Shown one piece after another: positions 54,572-62,579 of a stretch of 64,000 bases of DNA. The translations under genes were made by a program, and so were the position numbers. Below the pieces are notes generated by a model. That model was not told the DNA's origin and ran no database searches. It was given only the letters and a program-made list of their open reading frames with translations. The stretch is from Herbaspirillum sp. Sphag64 (GTDB lineage Bacteria; Pseudomonadota; Gammaproteobacteria; Burkholderiales; Burkholderiaceae_D): assembly GCF_014192645.1 (NCBI RefSeq), contig NZ_JACHYE010000005.1, positions 124,001-188,000 on the forward strand. Direction: 5' to 3'. The stretch's first letter is position 1, and each line of letters starts with the position of its first letter.

Positions 54572-55204
54572 TCAGGAAATCAGGGTCGGTGCAGTCTTGA
54601 GTGCGTGAACACTCGCCGCCAGCAACTTCTCTGCATCTTCAGCCAGATCAAAACTATCTGGCGCAAAGAACCAGTCACCCAACAAGCCATTGAAACTACT
54701 GTGCATGTGCAAGGCCGCCAGACGAATATTCAGTCCGGCGGGCAATTGTCCACAAGCAATCGCATTCCGGAGAATCTGCTCGATCAGCAACATTGCCCTG
54801 AGCTGACATTCACGCTGCCGAATCAAAATTGGATCGCTAGCGCTGACACATTCCCATTTGTTGTAAATGATGTCGAATACCTTGCGACAACGCGGATCAG
54901 TCACTGCCTGCTTCAACACATAAGCACCGCCTCGAACGAACTCGCCGAGCGGATCAGCCAATCGCGGGTTCGCGTTTTCCTCCAGCACTGCCTCCATCGG
55001 CAATCGCACGCGATCACACATGGCATCGAATAAATCACTCTTGTTCTTAAAATGCCAGTAGATGGCACCACGCGTTACCTGTGCCTGCTTCGCAACATCG
55101 GCCAGTGAAGTGCGTGCAACGCCTTGCTCGAAAAAAACCTGCTCGGCCGCATCAAGAATGCGTGAGCGCGTTTCCAGAGCCTCTTCCTTGGTCGAACGTG
55201 CCAT
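54572..55204 (-). CDS. acrR: TetR/AcrR-family repressor of the RND pump
   Basis: The 210-residue repressor starts at ATG 55204 (MARSTKEEALETRSRIL). The helix-turn-helix lies at about 12-58: AAEQVFFEQGVARTSLADVAKQAQVTRGAIYWHFKNKSDLF, typical of AcrR/MexR-TetR pump regulators. It is divergent from the pump operon, and a palindrome matching the AcrR operator half-sites lies at 55370-55391. Drug or bile-like ligand binding to the C-terminal domain should release repression. Confidence 0.93.
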   Translation of the reverse strand: MARSTKEEALETRSRILDAAEQVFFEQGVARTSLADVAKQAQVTRGAIYWHFKNKSDLFDAMCDRVRLPMEAVLEENANPRLADPLGEFVRGGAYVLKQAVTDPRCRKVFDIIYNKWECVSASDPILIRQRECQLRAMLLIEQILRNAIACGQLPAGLNIRLAALHMHSSFNGLLGDWFFAPDSFDLAEDAEKLLAASVHALKTAPTLIS

Positions 55205-55269
55205 GATCAGTTGGCCGCGAAAAATGTGATGTTCATTGTCGAGTCCTCCTACCGTTGTTGTGCAATATA

Positions 55270-55280
55270 GACAAATTGTC
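55270..55280. promoter_or_regulatory. small palindrome in the acrR/pump divergent region
   Basis: GACAA-A-TTGTC, followed by CAATTG and TTGACA (55291-55296), lies about 66 bases before the acrR start. It may belong to the acrR promoter. The rest of the 401-base region 55205-55605 has no gene; the main operator is at 55370-55391. Confidence 0.35.
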
Positions 55281-55369
55281 GCAATTGTCTTTGACAAAAC
55301 CATCATTTCGCGAAAATCTGCGCTCTGGGTTGAAGTATTTCAAGAATTTTTGCACTAACTCACATGAAA

Positions 55370-55391
55370 ACATACATTCAAGGATGTATGT
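55370..55391. promoter_or_regulatory. AcrR-type operator with overlapping -10 element
   Basis: ACATACAT (55370-55377), spacer TCAAGG, ATGTATGT (55384-55391) is a perfect 8-bp inverted repeat. The half-sites are those of the E. coli AcrR operator. TATAAT (55391-55396) follows immediately, so a bound repressor would block the pump promoter. The leader to the ATG at 55606 would then be about 200 bases. Confidence 0.85.
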
Positions 55392-55605
55392 ATAATAGCA
55401 TCCGATGTAAATCCGCCATCTGGATTTTTACAAAATTCACCAGTCTTTTACATCTCAACAATATTTTCGTTATTCAAGCGTCTTCAGTGTCACCATGTTG
55501 CCTCCCGGCACTTGCCATGCGAATCAACATGACATTATTGCTGTCTCTGTCATCGACTCACCTGCTGCTTTGCAGCTTCAACTTTACTTACCGTGCGAGA
55601 TATTT

Positions 55606-56847
55606 ATGAGCTCAGTTAGTCGTTTCACGCGCCTCACCCTGACCGTTGCCATCGTTACCGCCTTTGCAGGCTGTGGTCAAAAACCGAATGCTCAGGGCAT
55701 GGGCGGCATGCCTCCAGGAGAAGTCTCCATCGTTACGATCGCCCCAGAGCGCATCACGATCAGCAATGAGCTGCCAGGCCGCATTGAAGCTTTACGTATC
55801 GCTGAAGTGCGCGCGCGGGTGGCTGGCATCATTCTCAAACGTCATTTCCGCGAAGGCAGTGAAGTCAAGGCAGGCGAGGTGCTTTATACCATCGATCCGG
55901 CGCAATTCAAGGCCAGCTTCGACAGTGCCAAGGCGGCACTGGAAAAATCCCAGGCAACCCTGGTGCAAGCCACGTTGAAGGCACAACGCTACAAGCCACT
56001 GGTAGAAGTCAACGCCATCAGCAAACAAGATTACGACGACGCCTATGCGACGCAGAAGCAGGCTGAAGCAGACGTCGCGGCCAACAAGGCTGCCGTACAA
56101 ACTGCGGCGCTGAACCTCGGTTACGCCACCGTCACTTCACCGATCTCCGGACGTATCGGACGAGCATTGGTGACCGAGGGGGCATTGGTCGGTCAGGGTG
56201 AAACAACCCAACTGGCGACCGTGCAACAACTCGACCCGATCTACGTCAATCTGACCCAGTCGAGCACCGATCTGCTGAACCTGCAGCAAGCGATGGCCAG
56301 CGGTCAACTGAAGACGATTGGTCAAGGGAAGAACAAAGCACGCGTGACGTTGGTCACCGATGATGGCCGCACCTACCCGCTGCCAGGCAAGCTGCTGTTC
56401 TCTGATATCACGGTCGATTCGACCACAGGCTCAGTGACTATCCGCGCCGAATTCCCGAACCCTGATCGTACCTTGCTGCCAGGTATGTATGTGCGTGCCA
56501 AGCTGGAACAGGCCGTCAATGAATCGGCGATCCTGGTGCCACAACAGGCCGTGATCCGTGATCTCAATGGCTCAACCGTGCTGGTCGTTGGTGAAGACAA
56601 CAAGGTTGCAGTACGTCCAGTAAAAACTGGTGCCGCACAGGGTGACAGCTGGGTCGTCACCGATGGTCTCAAGCCGGGTGATCGTGTGATCGTGGAAGGC
56701 TTGCAGAAAGTCAAACCAGGCGCACCAGTCAAGCCGGTACAGTGGAAGGGTCCAGTCGGTGCCGCACCTGCTAACGCCGATGCTGCCAGTGCTGCCGCGC
56801 CAGATCAGGCCGCCGCCAAGCAGGACGCTGCTAACAAAGCTAATTAA
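55606..56847 (+). CDS. mexA: RND efflux periplasmic adaptor, lipoprotein (MexA/AcrA)
   Basis: The 413-residue adaptor starts at ATG 55606. Signal peptide with lipobox AFAGC. Barrel-sandwich half-motifs (EVRARVAGIILKRHFREGSEVKAGEVLYTIDP and LGYATVTSPISGRIGRAL), an alpha hairpin (about 95-165), beta-barrel and membrane-proximal domains follow, and the C-terminal tail is Ala-rich. It links the inner-membrane pump to the outer-membrane channel. 11 bases before the pump gene. The name stands for the family; AcrA would be equally fitting. Confidence 0.93.
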   Translation: MSSVSRFTRLTLTVAIVTAFAGCGQKPNAQGMGGMPPGEVSIVTIAPERITISNELPGRIEALRIAEVRARVAGIILKRHFREGSEVKAGEVLYTIDPAQFKASFDSAKAALEKSQATLVQATLKAQRYKPLVEVNAISKQDYDDAYATQKQAEADVAANKAAVQTAALNLGYATVTSPISGRIGRALVTEGALVGQGETTQLATVQQLDPIYVNLTQSSTDLLNLQQAMASGQLKTIGQGKNKARVTLVTDDGRTYPLPGKLLFSDITVDSTTGSVTIRAEFPNPDRTLLPGMYVRAKLEQAVNESAILVPQQAVIRDLNGSTVLVVGEDNKVAVRPVKTGAAQGDSWVVTDGLKPGDRVIVEGLQKVKPGAPVKPVQWKGPVGAAPANADAASAAAPDQAAAKQDAANKAN

Positions 56848-56858
56848 GAGGCTGCCAG

Positions 56859-59800
56859 ATGGGAAAGTTCTTTATTGATCGCCCCGTTTTTGCGTGGGTA
56901 TTGGCAATTTTCATTCTACTGGGCGGTGCGTTGGCCATTACCGGTCTGCCGGTCGCTCAGTATCCAAGTATTGCGCCGCCGACCATCGTGGTCACGGCAA
57001 GCTATCCTGGTGCGACTGCACAAACCCTGGACGATTCGGTCACCAGCCTGATCGAACAGGAAATGAACGGTGCAGATGGCCTGGAATACATTGAGTCACA
57101 AAGCCAGGCTAACGGTCAGGTCCAGATCACCGTGACCTTCTCGCCGGAAACCAATGCTGACCTCGCGGCCGTGGACGTGCAAAATCGTCTGAAGCGGGTT
57201 GAGGCACGTCTGCCTGCGGCGGTGACGCAGCAGGGTGTACAGGTCGCCAAGTCGCGTAGCAACTATCTGCTGTTCATTGCACTGTCATCGACCGACGGCA
57301 AGCTTGATCCGGTGGCATTGGGCGATTATCTGTCGCGTAACGTGCTCAACGAAATCAAACGTGTGCCTGGCGTGGGTCAGGCGCAGCTGTTTGGTACCGA
57401 GCGCGCCATGCGTATCTGGATCGATCCTGCCAAACTGGTTGGCCTCAGCCTGACGCCTGCTGACGTAACTGCTGCTATCACGGCGCAAAACGCCCTGGTC
57501 GCCGGCGGTACACTGGGTGACTTGCCCAGCCCTGGTACGCAGCAGATTTCTGCGACGGTGGTCGTCAAGGGTCAGCTGACCACACGTGAACAGTTTGGCA
57601 ATATCATCCTGCGCGCCAATGCTGACGGTTCGTCGGTTCGCCTGCGTGATGTTGCACGCATCGAAGTTGGTGGTCAGGCTTATGACACCTCGGGTCGTCT
57701 CGATGGCAAACCCAGCTCCTTCATCGGCGTTCAGCTGTCACCGACCGCGAATGCGCTGGGTACCGCAACCGCTGTTCACAAGAAGATGGAAGAACTGTCC
57801 AAGTACTTCCCGAGCGGCGTGAAATACACCATCCCTTACGATACCTCCAAGTTCGTCAAGATTTCGATCGAAGAAGTCGTCAAGACCCTGATCGAAGCGA
57901 TTGTGCTGGTGTTCCTGGTCATGTTCCTGTTCCTGCAGAACATCCGCTACACCATCATCCCGACCATCGTTGTGCCGGTCGCCTTGATGGGTACCTTTGC
58001 GACTTTGTTGTTGTTTGGTTTCTCGATCAACGTGCTGACCATGTTTGGTATGGTGCTGGCGATCGGTATTCTGGTTGACGATGCGATCGTGGTGGTGGAA
58101 AACGTCGAGCGCATCATGAGCGAAGAAGGCCTGTCGCCACGTGATGCTACCCGTAAGGCCATGGGCCAGATTACCGGCGCGCTGATCGGTATTACGCTGG
58201 TGCTGATCGCGGTATTCATCCCGATGGCATTCTTCGGTGGTGCGGTTGGTGCGATCTATCGCCAGTTCTCGCTGTCGATGGTTGCCTCAATGGTGTTCTC
58301 GGTACTGATGGCCTTCACGCTGACTCCAGCGCTGTGCGCCACCATTCTGCTGCCAGTGGAAAAGGGACATCATCACGAGAAGACCGGCTTCTTTGGCTGG
58401 TTCAACCGTCGCTTCAACAAGACTGCTGCGGGTTATCAGGGCTTCATTGCCAAGATGCTGACCAAAGCCGGCCGCTACATGATTCTTTATGTGCTGATCG
58501 TGGCCTGCGTGGGCTTACTGTATGCACGCCTGCCGTCGTCATTCCTGCCGAATGAAGATCAGGGCTACATCATCACCAACGTCCAGCTGCCCGCGGGCGC
58601 CAGCACCAATCGCACACTGGATGTCATCAAGAAGATTGAAGCTTACTATCTGAAGGAACCTGCTGTTGAACACGTTGTGGCAATTACCGGCTTCAGCTTC
58701 TCCGGTAGTGGTCAGAATGCCGGTCTGGTGTTTACGCCGCTCAAAGACTGGAGCCTGCGTGACAAGTCGCAATCGGCAGATGCGGTCGCTGGTAAAGCCT
58801 TTGGTACGTTCATGCAGATCAAAGATGCGATCGTGTTCCCACTGAACCCGCCGCCAATCCCCGAACTGGGTAACGCCACCGGCTTTACCTTCCGTCTGCA
58901 GGATCGCGCAGGTCTGGGACACGAAGCGCTGGTACAGGCTCGTAATCAGATCCTGGGTATGGCATCGCAAAGCAAGGTCCTCGCCGGTGTACGTCCAGAA
59001 GGTCTGGAAGACGCACCACAGCTGCAACTGGATATTGACCGCGACAAAGCCAATGCACTTGGCGTGCCGTTCGAGACGATCAATAGTGTCTTGTCGACAG
59101 CACTGGGTTCATCGTACGTGAATGACTTCCCGAATCAGGGGCGTCAACAACGTGTGATCGTACAGGCCGATGCGCCCCGTCGTCTGAGTCCGGAAGATCT
59201 TTCCAAACTGTATGCCCGCAATTCGGGTGGCACGATGGTCCCCTTCTCGGCATTCACCAGCTCCAAATGGATCCAGGGTCCGGTACAGTTGATTCGCTAC
59301 AACGGCTATCCGGCAATGAAGATCGCCGGCGGTGCTGCACCTGGTCATAGTACTGGTGAAGCGATGGACGAAATGGAGTCCTTTGTATCCAAGTTGCCAC
59401 CAGGCTTCGGCTTCGAATGGACCGGTCAGTCACTGGAAGAAAAGACGTCCGGCTCGCAGGCACCGGCACTGTACGCGCTGTCGCTGGTTGCCGTATTCCT
59501 GGTGCTGGCTGCGCTGTACGAAAGCACCTCGATCCCGTTGGCAGTGATGCTGGTGGTGCCACTCGGTATTCTCGGTGCACTGCTGGGTGTGACGCTGCGC
59601 TTCATGCCGAACGACGTGTACTTCAAGGTGGGGATGATTGCGGTGGTTGGTCTGTCGGCCAAGAACGCGATTCTGATCATCGAATTTGCCAAGGATCTGC
59701 AAGCGCAGGGCATGGGGCTGATTGAAGCGACGCTGGAAGCTGTCCATCTGCGTTTCCGTCCGATCATCATGACCTCGCTGGCGTTCATTCTAGGCGTGTT

Positions 59801-60008
59801 GCCACTGGCGATTGCCAGCGGTGCGGGCTCGGCCAGCCAGCGCGCCATCGGTACTGGCGTGATGGGCGGCATGATCACCGCAACTGTACTGGCGGTATTC
59901 CTGGTACCCGTATTCTTTGTCGTTGTCCGCACGGTCTTCAAGAGCAAGAACCCGAAGAAGCCTGACGCCGGCCAACAGCAAATTGAAGTGGAGGAAAAGA
60001 ATGTTTAA
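56859..60008 (+). CDS. mexB: RND efflux transporter, HAE1 family (MexB/AcrB)
   Basis: The 1049-residue proton-driven multidrug pump has twelve membrane segments with two large periplasmic loops. It opens FFIDRPVFAWVLAIFIL. Proton relay Asp pair in GILVDDAIVVVENVER and the Lys in VGLSAKNAILIIEF are present. AQYPSIAPPTI and GADGLEYIESQS are typical of hydrophobic-drug pumps. Full length. With MexA and OprM it exports drugs, dyes and fatty-acid-like compounds. It ends 8 bases past the start of the channel gene. Confidence 0.96.
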   Translation: MGKFFIDRPVFAWVLAIFILLGGALAITGLPVAQYPSIAPPTIVVTASYPGATAQTLDDSVTSLIEQEMNGADGLEYIESQSQANGQVQITVTFSPETNADLAAVDVQNRLKRVEARLPAAVTQQGVQVAKSRSNYLLFIALSSTDGKLDPVALGDYLSRNVLNEIKRVPGVGQAQLFGTERAMRIWIDPAKLVGLSLTPADVTAAITAQNALVAGGTLGDLPSPGTQQISATVVVKGQLTTREQFGNIILRANADGSSVRLRDVARIEVGGQAYDTSGRLDGKPSSFIGVQLSPTANALGTATAVHKKMEELSKYFPSGVKYTIPYDTSKFVKISIEEVVKTLIEAIVLVFLVMFLFLQNIRYTIIPTIVVPVALMGTFATLLLFGFSINVLTMFGMVLAIGILVDDAIVVVENVERIMSEEGLSPRDATRKAMGQITGALIGITLVLIAVFIPMAFFGGAVGAIYRQFSLSMVASMVFSVLMAFTLTPALCATILLPVEKGHHHEKTGFFGWFNRRFNKTAAGYQGFIAKMLTKAGRYMILYVLIVACVGLLYARLPSSFLPNEDQGYIITNVQLPAGASTNRTLDVIKKIEAYYLKEPAVEHVVAITGFSFSGSGQNAGLVFTPLKDWSLRDKSQSADAVAGKAFGTFMQIKDAIVFPLNPPPIPELGNATGFTFRLQDRAGLGHEALVQARNQILGMASQSKVLAGVRPEGLEDAPQLQLDIDRDKANALGVPFETINSVLSTALGSSYVNDFPNQGRQQRVIVQADAPRRLSPEDLSKLYARNSGGTMVPFSAFTSSKWIQGPVQLIRYNGYPAMKIAGGAAPGHSTGEAMDEMESFVSKLPPGFGFEWTGQSLEEKTSGSQAPALYALSLVAVFLVLAALYESTSIPLAVMLVVPLGILGALLGVTLRFMPNDVYFKVGMIAVVGLSAKNAILIIEFAKDLQAQGMGLIEATLEAVHLRFRPIIMTSLAFILGVLPLAIASGAGSASQRAIGTGVMGGMITATVLAVFLVPVFFVVVRTVFKSKNPKKPDAGQQQIEVEEKNV

Positions 60009-61449
60009 GTTACCAACCCTGCGCCTGCATCAACTGAGTGCAGCATTGCTGGTCGCTGGCGTGCTCTCCGGCTGCTCGCTGGCCCCCACCTACGAGCGTC
60101 CACAAGCACCGGTCGAAGCAAGCTATCCGGCAGAGGCTGGTGGTCAGGCTACACATGACGCACTGGTCATGGGCTGGCGCCAGTTCTTCCCGGATCAACG
60201 CCTGCAGGCACTGATTGCTGCCGCGCTGGAAAACAATCGCGACCTGCGTACTGCGGTGCTCAACATCGAAGCGGCGCGAGCTCAGTATGAAGTTGCCCGT
60301 GCCGATCTGCTGCCAACGCTCAATGCAACTGGCAGCGCAGCGCGTACCCGTTATTCGGCTAGCCAATCAACTACTGGCGCACCGCTTACCTTCAGCAGCT
60401 ATTCTGCAGGCCTGGCGGTTCCAGCCTATGAACTGGATTTCTTTGGACGGGTACGCAGCCTGAAAGACTACGCACTGGCCAGCTATCTGTCGACCGATGA
60501 GGCCAAGCAATCAGCGCAGATCAGCCTGATTGCCCAGGTCGCAGAAGCCTATCTGACTGAACGTTCGTATGCCGAGCAGCTGCAATTGGCAATAGAAACG
60601 CTGCATAGCCGTGAAGCCAATCTGGCACTGGCCAAGACGCAATTTGAAGTGGGCGCGTCATCGGCTCTGGATCTACGTCTGTCAGAGACACTGGTGGAGT
60701 CGGCGCGAGTGTCCAAGGCGACGTTGGAACGGCAACGCGCACAAGCCGAAAATGCCTTGACACTCCTGGTGGGCAAGAAGATTAACGACTTGCCGCCGGC
60801 ACAAGAACTGTCTCTACAGAATATCGTCACCGACATTCCTGCTGGCTTGCCGTCGGACCTGCTCACCCGTCGTCCTGACATTCGTTCGGCCGAGCAGTCG
60901 CTGATTGCCGCCAATGCCAATATTGGTGCGGCACGTGCGGCATTCTTCCCATCCATCACGCTGACCGGCTCCTATGGCAGTGCCAGCTCGACGTTGAACA
61001 AGCTGTTTGATTCGGGCTCAGGTGCGTGGTCGTTCGGGCCTTCGATCAGTATTCCGATCTTCAACTATGGTCGCAACAGTGCCAATCTGGATCTGGCAGA
61101 AGTCCGCAAGAATCTGGCTGTGGTTGCCTATGAAAAAGCGATTCAGACTGCATTCCGCGAAGTGGCGGATGCGCTGGTGGCACGCGGTGCGCTGGATGAA
61201 CAGATCGTCGCACAGGAAAACTACCTGAAGGCAGAGCAGGCACGTCTGAATCTGACCGAGGTACGCTACAAGAACGGCGTTTCTTCTGCACTGGACCGAC
61301 TGGATGCGCAACGCGACCTGTTCTCGGCGCAACAAGCCCTGATCCAGGCACGGCAGCTACGCCTCAACAATGCGATTGATTTGTATAAGGCATTGGGGGG
61401 TGGGTTGAATGAGAATACGACCACCAACTTACCGGTGGCAAAGAACTAG
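60001..61449 (+). CDS. oprM: outer-membrane efflux channel, OprM family lipoprotein
   Basis: The 482-residue channel starts at ATG 60001 (GTGGAGG upstream), overlapping the pump gene by 8 bases. The signal peptide has the lipobox LSGCS. Two OEP repeats follow: an N-terminal one with LIAAALENNRDLRTAVLNIEAARAQYEVARADLLP, and a second with GLPSDLLTRRPDIRSAEQSLIAANANIGAARAAFFPSITLTGSYG. It forms the trimeric tunnel through the outer membrane. A strong terminator follows 13 bases later. Confidence 0.95.
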   Translation: MFKLPTLRLHQLSAALLVAGVLSGCSLAPTYERPQAPVEASYPAEAGGQATHDALVMGWRQFFPDQRLQALIAAALENNRDLRTAVLNIEAARAQYEVARADLLPTLNATGSAARTRYSASQSTTGAPLTFSSYSAGLAVPAYELDFFGRVRSLKDYALASYLSTDEAKQSAQISLIAQVAEAYLTERSYAEQLQLAIETLHSREANLALAKTQFEVGASSALDLRLSETLVESARVSKATLERQRAQAENALTLLVGKKINDLPPAQELSLQNIVTDIPAGLPSDLLTRRPDIRSAEQSLIAANANIGAARAAFFPSITLTGSYGSASSTLNKLFDSGSGAWSFGPSISIPIFNYGRNSANLDLAEVRKNLAVVAYEKAIQTAFREVADALVARGALDEQIVAQENYLKAEQARLNLTEVRYKNGVSSALDRLDAQRDLFSAQQALIQARQLRLNNAIDLYKALGGGLNENTTTNLPVAKN

Positions 61450-61462
61450 ATTCAAAGAAAAA

Positions 61463-61485
61463 AGCGGGCCTTGGCCCGCTTTTTT
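61463..61485 (+). terminator. rho-independent terminator after oprM
   Basis: AGCGGGCC (61463-61470), TT, GGCCCGCT (61473-61480), then a run of T to 61485; preceded by a run of A, so it can work in both directions. Confidence 0.92.
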
Positions 61486-61503
61486 GTCTTTATCTTACGT
61501 AAG

Positions 61504-62571
61504 TCAACGTGGATTTCTATCCTGGATTGTCCTGTGCTGCGCAAAATTCAAACGCACAAAGTTCAACTCTTGATCAATTGAATCTATCGTCACAAAGTGC
61601 GCTAGCCCACTATCCTTACTAGTGTTTGACATGACCTTAAAGAGTGTCGGGGCGACGCTACGAATATAGTGTGATGTTTCGTAGTAATTGCAATCATTCA
61701 TCGTTACATCCGAGTAGATACCAAAGTTCCAGAAGGGTGAAATTTTGGCAAGCCGAGTAAGAAAGTATCGGTAATCATCAATATTAATATGATCCAGAAA
61801 CTTATGATGATGTGGAGTGATATATAACCTCACATCCACCCCATACTGGTGTGCTGCCTGAATAAGTTGCTCCAACTCAGCGAGATTCGCATCAATTAGC
61901 TTACGTTGGTCGATCGATGGACTCTGGGGTGCCACTATGGCCGTAAAGTTTGGATCTTTGGCTACGTAGGCACGACAATCGCTGGCAATTTCCTGATCCC
62001 GCTTTGGAAAGTAATAATACCCACCCTGCATCGGGCGCTTGACCTCCCCCTTCCGGGTGCTGTTATTTTCGATCTTAAAATCAATTGCGTTGTACGATAA
62101 TAAAAACAAATATTGCGCCAAAAAGCCCGCCGAACTCTGGTGCAGCACCTCTGGATGGGTCCAATACTGATAATTTGCCTTGGTTAGCCCAACACTATCG
62201 GGCCAGTCCACCTGTACGTAAAACGTCTTAAGTTGGGGTTGTGTTTTCAGTAACCACAAGCCATGCACCAGATTATCTGTCTGGTTGCCTGAAGAAACGT
62301 AAAAATTATAGATGTGAGTGCCAGGTAAAATCGGTTCGATATCGGCAGGAACCGTTGTTCCCATCCTCGACCCGCCGAACAAAAAAGTATCAAAACTCTT
62401 GTTCTTCTTCATCATTTCAATCTTGAGATAGCGCTCTTGGGTGGCACCACTCTCTCGCAATATCCCGGTCTGAAAAATATCGTAGGGATCAACCACCAAA
62501 TTGAGTGCAGACAACAATGCAACCGGCAACAAACCGATCAAAAAGAAGATGCGTAAATAAGAGACAGCCAC
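61504..62571 (-). CDS. MBOAT partner protein, SGNH/AlgJ-like
   Basis: The 355-residue protein starts most likely at GTG 62571, with AAGGCG six bases upstream and 9 bases after the MBOAT stop; an open frame to 62667 overlaps the MBOAT gene. It has one N-terminal membrane helix (about 3-28), then VDPYDIFQ, FLFGGSRMGTTV in the position of the SGNH Ser motif (GDSR in relatives), a long periplasmic body, and YETSHYIRSVAP near the end, carrying the SGNH Asp/His-like motif. It should act with the MBOAT protein in O-acetylating a cell-surface polysaccharide. The region is more AT-rich than the rest of the window. Confidence 0.78.
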   Translation of the reverse strand: MAVSYLRIFFLIGLLPVALLSALNLVVDPYDIFQTGILRESGATQERYLKIEMMKKNKSFDTFLFGGSRMGTTVPADIEPILPGTHIYNFYVSSGNQTDNLVHGLWLLKTQPQLKTFYVQVDWPDSVGLTKANYQYWTHPEVLHQSSAGFLAQYLFLLSYNAIDFKIENNSTRKGEVKRPMQGGYYYFPKRDQEIASDCRAYVAKDPNFTAIVAPQSPSIDQRKLIDANLAELEQLIQAAHQYGVDVRLYITPHHHKFLDHINIDDYRYFLTRLAKISPFWNFGIYSDVTMNDCNYYETSHYIRSVAPTLFKVMSNTSKDSGLAHFVTIDSIDQELNFVRLNFAQHRTIQDRNPR

Positions 62572-62579
62572 GATACGCC

